Counted from the stretch's first letter, positions 45,691 to 55,249 are shown. The stretch is 64,000 nucleotides of DNA from Calothrix sp. NIES-2098 (GCA_002368175.1 AP018172.1:7381001-7445000), one strand, 5' to 3'. Made by a program: numbers and translations. Notes: a model not told the origin generated them from the sequence alone.

Positions 45691-46896
45691 TTAGTCGATT
45701 GGGCGTAAGCTCAACATTTTCAAGGAATCTGCATAGTGCTTTTCAATCATTTCTACGCTGGTATCGCACCATCCAGCAATTACTGACTCAGGAATACCTT
45801 TAATAATTTGAAGAGTGATAAAGGTATCTCTACAGCTATAAGGTGTAGTGTCTGGCTTAATTGGGTCAACAATACGATCCCAGGCATTATTACAAAAATT
45901 GTTGTAAGTGATTACTTTACCTTGTGGACTGGGAAAAACTAAAGACTCTGGATTAGGGTTCTCAGGTTTGATAGATACCAGTAATTTTCGTAATCTTTCA
46001 GAACAGGAGAATTGTCGCTTTTTATTATTTTTAGACCCCTCCACTCTTGTGGGAATACCATTTCCAGATGTTGTTACCGACCCTTCAAAGCGGATAAAAC
46101 CACAATCTTCTGAGATGTGCTTCCATTGAAGCCCGATTGCTTCTGATGGGCGACAGCCTGTTAGAAATAAAAATTCAACGAATGAAGCATAGTGAGCATA
46201 ACTGATACCTGTATAGCCTCTTCCATTCCAGTTTCCCCGATGATTCTTAAAAGCCTCGATAATTTGTTCTCTTTCTTCTTCCGTAAAAGCATTTGGCTTC
46301 GGTTCCAATTGATAACGATACTTCGGCATTTCATTAGCCATTCCTACATAGGGGTTAGTACCAATCAATCCATGCTTTACACCCCACTTACAAGCCGCAT
46401 TGAGTTGAATTAATGCTCGCTTAGTTTGGTGTACCGTAGTAATTTTCTCTAAACTGGCTTTAACTTTCACAGCATCCAGTAATTGTATGTCGCCCAATAG
46501 CTCAAACAATTTAGTAAAGCTATTGTGATAACCCTTAGTTGTTTCCTTCAAACTTGATGACTTGTAAGCAATGTAACCCTGCCAAATTTCAGTAATTTTC
46601 GGCGGCCCAATTTGAGGTGTAATTTCAGGCGTTAAGAGAGTAAGTGCTGATTCAGGTTTGTATTTTTTCAAAGTTGGATCAAAATTTCCTGAAGCAATGT
46701 CCAACTCAATCTGAGCCTTTTTCCCCTCTGCTGCTTTGCGGTTTACTTTAGTGTCGGGCAATCCAATCGATAGATTATGTCTTTTCCCAGCATGACGAAA
46801 TCGTAGTTGTAACCGACCATGAGAAACAACAATAGCGACGCTTCCCTTAGGGGTCTTACCTTGAGATGGTTTGTCGTACATAGCTTTATAGTACAT
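45691..46896 (-). CDS. int: Tyrosine recombinase/integrase of the island
   Basis: This 401-aa tyrosine recombinase has an N-terminal arm-binding domain (about 20-75), a core-binding domain (100-190) and a catalytic domain with R249 (TGCRPSEA), R356 (YSCRDTF) and Tyr388 (EKHYADS). The position three residues before R356, usually His, is Tyr353, and the other His/Trp site is Trp376. The gene is adjacent to the intact tRNA-Gly border, with three tandem TTTACRCCCAA units just upstream. It should integrate and excise the element at the tRNA 3' end. Confidence 0.92.
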   Translation of the reverse strand: MYYKAMYDKPSQGKTPKGSVAIVVSHGRLQLRFRHAGKRHNLSIGLPDTKVNRKAAEGKKAQIELDIASGNFDPTLKKYKPESALTLLTPEITPQIGPPKITEIWQGYIAYKSSSLKETTKGYHNSFTKLFELLGDIQLLDAVKVKASLEKITTVHQTKRALIQLNAACKWGVKHGLIGTNPYVGMANEMPKYRYQLEPKPNAFTEEEREQIIEAFKNHRGNWNGRGYTGISYAHYASFVEFLFLTGCRPSEAIGLQWKHISEDCGFIRFEGSVTTSGNGIPTRVEGSKNNKKRQFSCSERLRKLLVSIKPENPNPESLVFPSPQGKVITYNNFCNNAWDRIVDPIKPDTTPYSCRDTFITLQIIKGIPESVIAGWCDTSVEMIEKHYADSLKMLSLRPID

Positions 46897-46909
46897 CTGT
46901 TCTTATTAG

Positions 46910-46942
46910 TTTACACCCAATTTACGCCCAATTTACGCCCAA
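46910..46942 (+). promoter_or_regulatory. Right arm-type integrase sites (3 x TTTACRCCCAA)
   Basis: Three tandem 11-bp units (46910-46920, 46921-46931, 46932-46942) differ only at one position (A/G). The same unit is repeated twice inside the left border at 1793-1814. They lie between the integrase start and the attR core, a typical position for arm sites, and may also let the integrase repress its own promoter. Confidence 0.65.
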
Positions 46943-47017
46943 ACTACCCTAAGCTACCCCAAATTTTTCTATTTTACTAGTACGTAATTACTAATTTCTA
47001 ACCTATGTAGAAAAACG

Positions 47018-47050
47018 AAAAACCCCTGAAAGTGTTAGCTGTCAGGGGCT
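47018..47050 (-). terminator. Terminator of tRNA-Gly
   Basis: Minus-strand reading after the tRNA gives CCCCTGA ... TCAGGGG with TTTTT following (arms 47023-47029 and 47042-47048). It lies 11 bases past the tRNA 3' end. A similar but not identical hairpin lies beside attL, so the element brought its own terminator when it restored the tRNA. Confidence 0.75.
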
Positions 47051-47054
47051 TTCT

Positions 47055-47106
47055 TGATTAAGCGGGCGGCGGGAATCGAACCCGCATTAATAGCTTGGAA
47101 GGCTAT
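47055..47106 (-). repeat. attR: 52-bp direct repeat within tRNA-Gly
   Basis: Identical to 1697-1748. It covers the 3' part of the intact tRNA-Gly and six bases of flank. Recombination between the two copies would excise a circle of about 45.36 kb and leave an intact tRNA. Confidence 0.92.
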
Positions 47107-47131
47107 AGTTTTACCACTAAACTACGCCCGC
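47061..47131 (-). tRNA. trnG-TCC: tRNA-Gly (anticodon TCC)
   Basis: The minus strand folds into a normal cloverleaf: acceptor GCGGGCG/CGCCCGC, D arm GTTTAGTGGTAAAAC, anticodon loop CTTCCAA with TCC, and T arm GCGGGTTCGATTCCCGC. It is 71 nt without an encoded CCA. It is the integration target of the island. Confidence 0.97.
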
Positions 47132-47188
47132 AAATTTCCAACTTCAAAAGTATAACACAGTTGTAGTTGAAATTCAAGTAGCTAATTA

Positions 47189-48226
47189 TCAAGGGAGAGG
47201 CTGTATTCGGATACGTACTATGAGATTACTAGGCTTTGGATCGTTTGGATCGTTGTCATATGCAGGTTCAAACTCCCAGCTATTGAAAACTTGATTGGCT
47301 ACAAAGTCTTCGTAGTAGCTTTTTTCTTTCTCGGAAATGTTTTCATCTACAACAGCAAGATGTTCAAGTTTACCTTTTTCCGAAATTGTTAATACTACAG
47401 TGAATTCTACAGGCTGACCAGAATCTTTTTCTATGTACTTTACATACTCAAGACCCTTACTAAACGGCTGGTTGCTTGGTTTGATTTTAGCTGAGTGAGT
47501 ATGTCTATCGCGATCGCCTTGTTGAGGTTGTCCTACTAAACTCGCTATCAGGCTGCCACCTGACGCATCAGAAGGTTGAGAAGGAGATTCTTGATTATTA
47601 GTCTGAGCTGCATTCTCGCGTTGCTGTTGCTCTGCCAGTTCGCGTTGGCGCTGTTCGGCTAATTCGCGTTGCTGTTGTGCGGCTAGTTGGCGTTGGCGGT
47701 ACTCAGTCAGTTGGCGCTGCTGTTGCTCTGCCAATTGGCGTTGGCGCTGTTCGGCTAATTCGCGTTGCTGTTGTACGGCCAATTGGCGTTGGCGGTACTC
47801 AGCCAGTTGGCGCTGCTGTTGTGCTGCCAATTGGCGTTGGCGTTGCTCGGCAAAAGCTACAGCATTGTTATCTTGAATAGTAGGGTTTGGTTTTGTTATT
47901 GATTGATCTGCTGGAACTACAGGTTTAGATAAATTTTTTGATTCTAATTTTGTGGATAAAGGTTTTGATGATACTGATTTTGGTTTAGAAGCATCGGGTT
48001 TTCTTGATTTCGTTGGAGAAGAAATTTCTACAACCTCAATCGGAATACTACTTTTGCTTTGCTGCCGCCATAATAAACTTGACTGATATGAGCGTAACAG
48101 CCAAAACACCAATAAGTGCAGTGTAACTGAGCCTATGACTACAGCAATCCAAAAACTAGGTGGATCTGTATGTCGTCTCCAGTCTTTGACTGGAATTGAA
48201 GTTTTATCTGCAACCGACTGTGTCAT
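47189..48226 (-). CDS. TonB-like energy transducer with Gln/Arg-rich linker
   Basis: This 345-aa protein has one transmembrane segment (about 25-43, FWIAVVIGSVTLHLLVFW), a Pro/Lys/Ser-rich part (50-120), a repeated Gln/Arg/Leu region (128-205) and a C-terminal TonB-like domain (about 255-345, with TVVLTISEKGKLEHLAVVD and NSWEFEPA). It would transmit proton-motive energy to outer-membrane receptors or act as a periplasmic spacer protein. The linker is longer and more regular than in usual TonB. ExbB/ExbD genes are not in the window. Confidence 0.75.
   Translation of the reverse strand: MTQSVADKTSIPVKDWRRHTDPPSFWIAVVIGSVTLHLLVFWLLRSYQSSLLWRQQSKSSIPIEVVEISSPTKSRKPDASKPKSVSSKPLSTKLESKNLSKPVVPADQSITKPNPTIQDNNAVAFAEQRQRQLAAQQQRQLAEYRQRQLAVQQQRELAEQRQRQLAEQQQRQLTEYRQRQLAAQQQRELAEQRQRELAEQQQRENAAQTNNQESPSQPSDASGGSLIASLVGQPQQGDRDRHTHSAKIKPSNQPFSKGLEYVKYIEKDSGQPVEFTVVLTISEKGKLEHLAVVDENISEKEKSYYEDFVANQVFNSWEFEPAYDNDPNDPKPSNLIVRIRIQPLP
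47612..47845 (-). repeat. 24-bp coding tandem repeat with 96-bp higher-order unit
   Basis: The region encodes an 8-residue unit of the type RQRQLAEQ/QQRELAEQ about ten times. Four units (32 residues, 96 bp) form a higher-order unit; for example CTGTTCGGCT appears at 47651 and 47747. Such a repeat can change length by slippage and adjust the span of the TonB linker. Confidence 0.8.
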
Positions 48227-48300
48227 ATTAAATTTCTAACTGGATCTAATTTTGCGCTATTACTCTCTACTAAACTAACGCTTTAAAATCCAGTCTACTC

Positions 48301-51300
48301 TCAGCGATTAACGATAATCTCTTGTGTAACAGCAAAGGTCAAAACTGTTTCATCTACTCCTTTAAGCTCTAAGGGACTGACTTTAGTAATTTCTTCATCC
48401 TGTAAATAATCTGCTACAGCAGCAGAAACTAGAATAGTACCGGGAACAGCCGCAGCTTGTAACCTAGCAGCAATATTGACACTGGGGCCAATAGCAGTGT
48501 AATCAGCACGTTCGGCACTGCCAAACATCCCCACAACTGCCGTACCTTGGTGGATTCCACAACGGAACTTCACACCACTATGTTCGTGAGAGTCAAATAT
48601 ACCTTGGTTTCGCCAACGCTGATTTAACTGATCTAGCGAGCGATGCATAGCCCTTGCCGTATTAATGGCACGTCGCACCTGCTCATTCGGAGTTAATTCT
48701 TCTGGTGCTCCATACAGGGCTAAGATGGCATCTCCCATAAATTTATCTACAGTGCCGCCATTATCAAAAACCGTCTTTGTCATACCTTCTAAATACTCAT
48801 TCAGTAACTCTGCGACTCGTCGCGATCTGAGAGTATTTGCTAGTTGAGTAAAACCAACTATGTCGCTAAACAAAACTGTAATCAAGCGCGGTTCTGGTCG
48901 TAAATCTAGGGTCAAATCTCCTGCTGCGGCTTTTTTGACCAATACTGGCGGTAAAAAGCGTTTTAGTACCGATTCTGTCAAATAAGTATTTAATTCTATG
49001 ACTCGTCGTTCGTTTTCTTTTAATGCTAAAAGATTTCTAACTTCTGCCAGAAGTTCGCGATCGTTAAATGGTTTGGCTAAATAAGCATCAGCGCCATGTT
49101 CCGTACTTTCAATCCGGGTTTCTTCATCAACTTTGGCTGTGAGCAAAATGATTGGTGTTCCTTTCAAATTTTCCTCACTGCGGATCATCCGAATCATTTC
49201 TAGCCCTGTCACCAAGGGCATCATTAAATCAGTGATAATCAAACTCGGTAAAACTTTCTGAGCTATCTGCAATCCTTCTGCACCATTACGCGCCGTATGC
49301 ACTTGATAGCCATTTTTGCGAACGATCTCAGATACATAGGTTCGCAAGTCTGGATTATCATCTACGACTAAAATTGAATGGCCAGCCTTCAAGAGGCTGC
49401 CATTATTGTTAGCTTGAGATTCCTGAGTCTCGAAATTAGCTGATATGACTTGTGGAAAACTATCTATGTTTTCTAGGGTTGGCTCTACTAATTCTAAATC
49501 AGCCAATTCCACACTGGCGCGGCTCGTGTTCAGTTCACAAGGGGTTTCCTGTACTTGATGTATGGGTAGGTGAGTATTGCCAGCCAGCAGCCATAGTGTA
49601 AAGCTAGTACCTTCACCGTAAACTGATTCTACAGTTATTTTACCGCCGTGCAGTTCTACCAATTCTTTGACTAAAGCCAAACCCAAACCGCTACCTTCAT
49701 AGGAACGGTTTTCTGAGCCTTCAGCTTGGCGGAATCGCTCAAATAAGTAAGGAATTTGTTCTTGAACAATGCCAATCCCTGTATCTTGCACTTGTAATAT
49801 ACAACTATCCCCTTGAGACATTAGTCTGACACCGATCTTGCCACCTTCAGGAGTAAATTTCATGGCATTCGACAGCAGGTTGTAAATTACCTTGTCGAAT
49901 TTTTCCATATCCAAGTACACTTGGGGGCATTTATCTAAATCTGTGAGCAGATGCAGTCCCTTTTTCTCGCAGTAGGGGCGAAAAGATTCTACAATTTGAC
50001 CGACAAATTCATCTAAATCACAGGGACGGAAACTAGGCTGCATCCTCCCAGCATCCAAGCGTTGTAAATCTAGTAGTTGATTTACCAGTCTGAGTAATCT
50101 GCGGGAGTTACGCAAGGCGATCGCACTTTGCGCGTAAGACAAACCCTCACCACTACTGACGGCTGACTCTAAAGGCCCTTGAATTAAGGTAATCGGAGTG
50201 CGGAACTCATGGGAAATATTTTGAAAAAATTCGGTTTTTTGTTTATCTAATTGCAACAAGCGCTCGGCTTGATCGCGAGTTGTTTGATAAAGACGTGATT
50301 GTTGCACAGCGATCGCGGCTTGAGCTGCTACTGCTTTAGCTAGTTCAATTTCCGAACTTAACCATCGACGCGATTTGCTACCTTCACGTAGCGTAATACT
50401 ACCGATACATTTACCATCAGCCAATAAAGGAACAACCATTAGCGATCGCGCTGGCATTTTCAAAGGTAGATCGAATCCTCGAATTTCCAGAGGACAATCG
50501 GTCATATCAGCAATTACAACTGGCTCTTGTGTCCGCAAAATTTCTTGCAGAATTGGATTGTCTTTAATTGGGGCCTGAGAGTGGGGTAATTCTGGTGACA
50601 AGTAGTGATGATTGTTAGTTAATACCTTTTCTTGTTCTGATTTAATAGTGTTTTCTAAATTTTGAGAACTATCATACAGTCCCACACACTCAACAAACTC
50701 ATCTTCTTCTGTCCATAAAGACAGAACACAACCATTAACTTGTAAAGCTTGTCCCAGTTGTTCGGTAATAGCCGCGAAGATATCTTGAGGATCGAGGCTA
50801 GAGCGAATTGCTGTAGTAATTGTATTAATCAGAGCTTCCCGCTTGGCAAGAGCGCGCACCTGCTCGTAAGTATAGGCTTGAGATAAAGCAAGTGCTGCCT
50901 GATCTGCTACCATCAGTACCAACTGCACTTCGTCTTCTCGCCAAATGCGAGATTGAGAGCATTGGTGTAGCGCCAGCACAGCCATCAGTTCTTGTTGGCA
51001 AATCAGCGGTACAACCAAACTGGAGTTGATATTAGCAGCAATAAAAGCTGCACTACGTTGTTGCAGTTGTGGAGTATCGCCTTGGAGACGTTCATCATCT
51101 GCAACGTTATGAATTACTTGTACTTCGCGGGTTTCCCACACTGTCTCAGCCAATAAAGCTTGAGAAATCAAGGAACCGACTGATGAAGCTGAAAAATTAT
51201 CTGCCTGCTCTGGTGCTACTTCTTGAGGAGCCTTCTGGTAAATAAATCCTTCATCGACCAATTGCCCATCTTGAAAGGGACGTAAAAGACAGACATCTAC

Positions 51301-51834
51301 TTCCAACATATGACCCACTGTATCGACAATTGCTTGTAAAATTTGTCGATAGTCTAAAGCACTACGAATTGTATTAGTAACTGTATTCAGCAGTGATTCC
51401 TGACGCAGTGTGCGTGTCAATTCACGGGTACGAGCTTTGAGAACATTATGAGTATCAAGGGCCTGACGTACTACTGCTTTAAGTTCTTCAGCTTCCCAAG
51501 GCTTGGTGACATATTTGAAGACTTTACCAGCGTTAATGGCTTCCACTAAATCTTCAACATCGGTGTAACCAGTTAAGATAATCCGGATAATATCTGGATA
51601 TTGAGTCGCTGTCAGGCTCAAAAATTCTGTACCACTCATAATCGGCATCCGCTGATCTGAGATGATCACTGAGACTTCCCCCTCTTGGGAGAGCAGATCC
51701 AGTGCCGCAGGACCAGAAGTTGCCCTTAGCACCTTGTAATCACGGTAAAAGGTGCGGTAAAGCAAGTCAAGGTTATCTGGCTCATCATCGACAACCAAAA
51801 TTTTAGGCTTACTGTTTGCTTGTTGGGATTTCAT
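48301..51834 (-). CDS. Hybrid REC-GAF-GAF-histidine kinase-REC-adenylate/guanylate cyclase
   Basis: This 1177-aa protein has a receiver domain (Asp60 in ISDQRMP), two GAF domains (about 150-320 and 335-515), a HisKA domain (NISHEFRTP), an HATPase domain (NLLSNAMKFTPEGG, DTGIGI, GSGLGLAL), a second receiver (SLIITDLMMP) and a C-terminal class III cyclase (LFSDIVGFT, VDKFMGDAILALYG, ADYTAIGPSVNIAARL). All catalytic signatures look intact. It links phosphorelay and cyclic nucleotide output; the Lys in VDKFMGD favours ATP as substrate. It has no membrane segment. Such chains are known in Nostoc-type genomes. Confidence 0.92.
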   Translation of the reverse strand: MKSQQANSKPKILVVDDEPDNLDLLYRTFYRDYKVLRATSGPAALDLLSQEGEVSVIISDQRMPIMSGTEFLSLTATQYPDIIRIILTGYTDVEDLVEAINAGKVFKYVTKPWEAEELKAVVRQALDTHNVLKARTRELTRTLRQESLLNTVTNTIRSALDYRQILQAIVDTVGHMLEVDVCLLRPFQDGQLVDEGFIYQKAPQEVAPEQADNFSASSVGSLISQALLAETVWETREVQVIHNVADDERLQGDTPQLQQRSAAFIAANINSSLVVPLICQQELMAVLALHQCSQSRIWREDEVQLVLMVADQAALALSQAYTYEQVRALAKREALINTITTAIRSSLDPQDIFAAITEQLGQALQVNGCVLSLWTEEDEFVECVGLYDSSQNLENTIKSEQEKVLTNNHHYLSPELPHSQAPIKDNPILQEILRTQEPVVIADMTDCPLEIRGFDLPLKMPARSLMVVPLLADGKCIGSITLREGSKSRRWLSSEIELAKAVAAQAAIAVQQSRLYQTTRDQAERLLQLDKQKTEFFQNISHEFRTPITLIQGPLESAVSSGEGLSYAQSAIALRNSRRLLRLVNQLLDLQRLDAGRMQPSFRPCDLDEFVGQIVESFRPYCEKKGLHLLTDLDKCPQVYLDMEKFDKVIYNLLSNAMKFTPEGGKIGVRLMSQGDSCILQVQDTGIGIVQEQIPYLFERFRQAEGSENRSYEGSGLGLALVKELVELHGGKITVESVYGEGTSFTLWLLAGNTHLPIHQVQETPCELNTSRASVELADLELVEPTLENIDSFPQVISANFETQESQANNNGSLLKAGHSILVVDDNPDLRTYVSEIVRKNGYQVHTARNGAEGLQIAQKVLPSLIITDLMMPLVTGLEMIRMIRSEENLKGTPIILLTAKVDEETRIESTEHGADAYLAKPFNDRELLAEVRNLLALKENERRVIELNTYLTESVLKRFLPPVLVKKAAAGDLTLDLRPEPRLITVLFSDIVGFTQLANTLRSRRVAELLNEYLEGMTKTVFDNGGTVDKFMGDAILALYGAPEELTPNEQVRRAINTARAMHRSLDQLNQRWRNQGIFDSHEHSGVKFRCGIHQGTAVVGMFGSAERADYTAIGPSVNIAARLQAAAVPGTILVSAAVADYLQDEEITKVSPLELKGVDETVLTFAVTQEIIVNR

Positions 51835-52992
51835 GCACCGCTTTCCTGCTGCAACGGCAGTTGGATAAAGAATAATCTGATCAGACTGGGATATTTCTGA
51901 TTCAGGTAAGAGCAGAGCATTTTGACGAATAAGGCTGTATGGCTATATGAGTGCTGAGTGTAAAAGCATTTACTCACAGGAATTCGCCTCAATGGCTTGT
52001 AATAATTGCCATTCGCTCTAAAGTAGGGCAGTTGCTTTCATATTCAGTTTTAGTCTTACAAAGTTGATACTTGCCAAATCTTCCCTCACCTCCGGCGAGA
52101 ACTCTCAAAACACAATACACATACAGCACTCAAAGCTGGCTGAAAAATCCATCTGTAGCTGCATATTAAGTTTTCCCCTTGCAGAGGTTACACTAACATT
52201 TGCCAGGAAATTTTATTTATGATACACCTGCTAAAGTCAGCAATATTACAAGAATAAGATGTAACATCCAAGTATACAATTAGACAAACACTGAGTTTTA
52301 AGTTAGCAACCAGAACTATCAGTAAGACGAGAAAACTCCGGAAACGAAGGTGAGAGACAACTCTTAGTATGCTTAGTATGGCGTCACTGCGTTAGCGTAG
52401 TGGTAGATGAAAACGAGCGTCACTCAAAAAAACGCAATTAGGAGAAAAACCTAAGCGCTAGAAGCCAACGAACAGAACTTTAGAAACAAAAGAATGAGAG
52501 TTCTAACTTGCCGCTTGATGAAAAAGCTACACTTGTGAGGCAGCTAGGTTCAAGCCTAGTAAGTAAAAAATTTAAAATGACCAATCACATAATCAATAGA
52601 ATTGTCACAAATTATACAAGCTTGACTTTTGATCGAGATAGCTATCTCTCAGGTTTAAAGCTTGTACTTTAGCTGATATATCATTGTATTTAGGCAATAA
52701 TAATTTTTTTCTATGGTTCTGAACCACCAATATTTACTAATCTATCAATAGATTACCCAAAGGGGTGCAGAGTATGTTATCACCTGGAAAAAATGACCTA
52801 AGTCATCCATATCCTCTATACCAAGGTGTATAACAATATTATTAAAGTTGCGAAATGCATTGTCTGTTGGAGACAAAAAGGCTTCGTACTTTGTTTGCTC
52901 AAAGACCATAAGAAAATTGGCATGATTGCTAGAAATTCAAAGCTCTCGTCCGCTAAGAATTTTCGTCAAATTTATATGGTATTTGAGGATTT
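51835..52992. other. Long intergenic region upstream of the hybrid kinase-cyclase
   Basis: Nearly 1.2 kb with no supported gene. It contains the promoters of the kinase-cyclase (minus) and GNAT gene (plus). A short inverted sequence lies near 52382-52402 (CACTGCGTTAGCGTAGTG). Otherwise AT-rich. A small RNA cannot be excluded, but I see no recognised family. Confidence 0.5.
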
Positions 52993-53649
52993 TTGAGAAA
53001 ATTTTTGTTAAATGTAATTAATACTAAACTAGCCTTGACACCCTGGTTTTTTCACCCATACCACCAAGAGCCGATCGCAGTTGCCGCCGATCTGACTGAG
53101 CGCCAATTCCAAATCCGTGCTGCAACACCTGCCGATCTCAATGAGGTTGCGCAAATCATTACTGAAAGCTTTCACTCCCAAAAGGGGATCTGGGGATGGG
53201 CTTTTCCAATACTGCGTTTAGGTATCCATGAAGACTTGAGGCACCGTCTGGCATTACCTGCACCTCATCACATTTGTTTAGTTGCTGCTGATACTACTAA
53301 AGGTGCTGAGAATTTAGTAGGAACTGTAGAACTAGGTGTACGTTTTAGTAATTCATGGACACAAGTCGGTAGAAGTTTTCCCTACTTGTCTAATTTAGCC
53401 GTTCGCCCACAATACCGTAGGCATGGCGTGGCATCAGGGTTACTGCAAAACTGCGAGAAAGTTTGCAAAGAATGGGGATTTCAGGACTTATATCTGCATG
53501 TTTTGGAAAATAACTACCAGGCACGGCAGCTGTATTTCAAGTTGGGATATCGAGTACATAAAGTCGAATCTCATTGGAATATATTTTTCCCTAAACACTC
53601 AAGTCAGATATTACTGCATAAACATTTAAGGAATAATTCAACCACTTGA
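52993..53649 (+). CDS. GNAT-family N-acetyltransferase
   Basis: This 218-aa protein has the GNAT core (about 40-205): FQIRAATPADLNEVAQII, then the acetyl-CoA loop NLAVRPQYRRHGVASGLL and the C-terminal NNYQARQLYFKLGY. It should transfer an acetyl group to an amine or protein N-terminus; substrate unknown. The start is a TTG at 52993 with GAGG four bases upstream; no ATG fits in frame before the fold. A short N-terminal extension (residues 1-35) is unusual. Confidence 0.85.
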   Translation: MRKFLLNVINTKLALTPWFFHPYHQEPIAVAADLTERQFQIRAATPADLNEVAQIITESFHSQKGIWGWAFPILRLGIHEDLRHRLALPAPHHICLVAADTTKGAENLVGTVELGVRFSNSWTQVGRSFPYLSNLAVRPQYRRHGVASGLLQNCEKVCKEWGFQDLYLHVLENNYQARQLYFKLGYRVHKVESHWNIFFPKHSSQILLHKHLRNNSTT

Positions 53650-54694
53650 AAGTGATTTTAGAGATCTTCCTAACTGAAGATATTACATTATTGAATTGAT
53701 GACCTAATGATTACAGCACAGCGTCAATAAAGCACGCAGTTTTATTCATCTTTTACTTTAAATTAGGAGGTGGCAACGTTTACCATCGGTTGCTTCTACG
53801 CCAGAGTAAGTGTCTAAATACTAAGGACTTTTTTACCTTAATTTCTACTACATATCGATTGACAAACGATATCATCTATCATTAATAATATAGGCTCTTC
53901 CGTAGGTGTTATGCTGAATTTTCAACTAAAATTAGATATTTGGCTTTAAAAGCAAGGCTTTCAGGCATTTATAACCTTGATTTTTTCTCAAAGCTTCAAA
54001 AGTCAAGATTAAAAGCTATCTTTCTTGTCCAACAAGGAATCCAGGCTATTTTATAGGAATTTTTAGCATAACAAGTAATGAAGAACCATAATATATAAAA
54101 ATTCGATGTCAGTTTTACAAAAACTGCGTCTACTTGAAGTTTCTGACTCGATTGAAAATGCCCACCCAGTATATTTAGGTTTTCTAGGAAATTGCTTACA
54201 ATTCAAAAACTCAAATACCAATCTTTATTATATGATTCACATTTGATTAACTGTGGTATTGGTTATTTATTATAGATAATTTATATAAGGAAAAATGTAT
54301 TTCTCCTTAATATAAACTTAATTTATAAGTTATGTTAAGCTTGTTTGATATAATCTGAAAAGAAATATTTTTAAAGATATATAAATCAATATGAATATAT
54401 AAAGCATAAATTCACATCTAGGGATTTATTAATCCCTCATCATAACTTTGTATTGAAGATATTGATCTTTATTAAAACTTTAAAAAAAAATCACTCGAAT
54501 AGAAGACAAACCCAGTTAAATTTCATAAAATATGAGTAATCAATTGTTCAGGCAGACCTAATTTATTCATATCTTAGTCAAGTCGACTATAAAGTTCTTA
54601 ATAATAAGAAAAATCAAAAGTCTAATTTGATTTAACAGCAAGTTACAGCTTTTAGTGCATACTACTACTCAATTATTCGCAAATCTGAGAAAAC
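53650..54694. other. AT-rich intergenic region
   Basis: One kilobase with very low GC and no open frame worth annotating. There is an AGGAGGTGG word near 53766 without a following long frame. I find no repeat, tRNA or obvious terminator. It may hold regulatory RNA or decayed coding sequence. Confidence 0.5.
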
Positions 54695-55249
54695 ATGGAT
54701 AGCGAACAACGCCGACGCTATCAGATTGCTATGGTATCAACTTATTATCCAGAAACCAGTTTCTTTGACAATCGTGTCATGCCGGATGGAACTGAGCAAT
54801 CGCAAGGCTCGGATATCCTTACACTGCTACATACTGGAAAGGTATTCATCGTCAATAGTCGCAAACGGAATGGTTTAATTCTCTTTAAACGCTACCATGC
54901 GGAGTTTGCCGGGCCTGGGGCTGTTGTGGGCGGGGAATATGATTGTGATTGCCAAAGAGCATTACCTATAGGTAATCTTTCTTTATTAACTCCTGAATCT
55001 TATGAGGAGCGTCAAAAAGCTTATTTAATTAGGCGACAATGGATTCGTTTGATCAAACAAATTACAGAAAACCCAGTGCCTCAGCAACGAGTCCAGAAGA
55101 TTCTCGATCAATTTGAACAATACTTTCCCCTAGAAACGGTAGCTAATCTACCAGATGTTGCCTTTGCCTTGTTAGTAGGTGTTTTGCCACAAACGGTGAG
55201 AACGGTACGCCGTTTGGGCAGTGGAGTGGAAGGTAGATTTAATTACTAA
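54695..55249 (+). CDS. Conserved hypothetical protein, 184 aa
   Basis: I do not recognise a named domain. The protein opens MDSEQRRRYQIAMVSTYYPE, has a beta-rich middle (VFIVNSRKRNGLILFKRYHAE, GGEYDCDCQRALP) and a helical C-terminus (LIKQITENPVPQQRVQKILDQ, VGVLPQTVRTVRRLG). It lacks membrane segments. It looks like a cyanobacterial conserved protein by composition. It is convergent with hisC, 12 bases apart. Confidence 0.6.
   Translation: MDSEQRRRYQIAMVSTYYPETSFFDNRVMPDGTEQSQGSDILTLLHTGKVFIVNSRKRNGLILFKRYHAEFAGPGAVVGGEYDCDCQRALPIGNLSLLTPESYEERQKAYLIRRQWIRLIKQITENPVPQQRVQKILDQFEQYFPLETVANLPDVAFALLVGVLPQTVRTVRRLGSGVEGRFNY

Larger units (their letters stand above)
1697..47106. mobile_element. 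tRNA-Gly-integrated 45.4-kb defence island (integrative element)
   Basis: The borders are the 52-bp direct repeats in and beside tRNA-Gly(TCC). The right end carries a tyrosine integrase, an excisionase-like gene, a RepA/primase-like protein and an iteron-like region. Both ends carry tandem TTTACRCCCAA units near the core, which fit integrase arm-type sites. The cargo is almost entirely immunity genes: a vWA-MoxR-VMAP ternary system, a Druantia-like helicase operon and a complete type III-B CRISPR-Cas system. No conjugation genes were seen, so transfer would need a helper or packaging by a phage. Borders are seen in the sequence; mobility is inferred. Confidence 0.88.

Noticed and set aside
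47677..47880. 67-codon frame opposite the TonB repeat region
   Set aside because: It is the reverse reading of the 24-bp repeat and has no independent support.
52380..52420. Possible tRNA-like or small RNA hairpin near CACTGCGTTAGCGTAGTG
   Set aside because: The stem is short, with no cloverleaf or promoter-terminator pair, so no RNA gene can be claimed.
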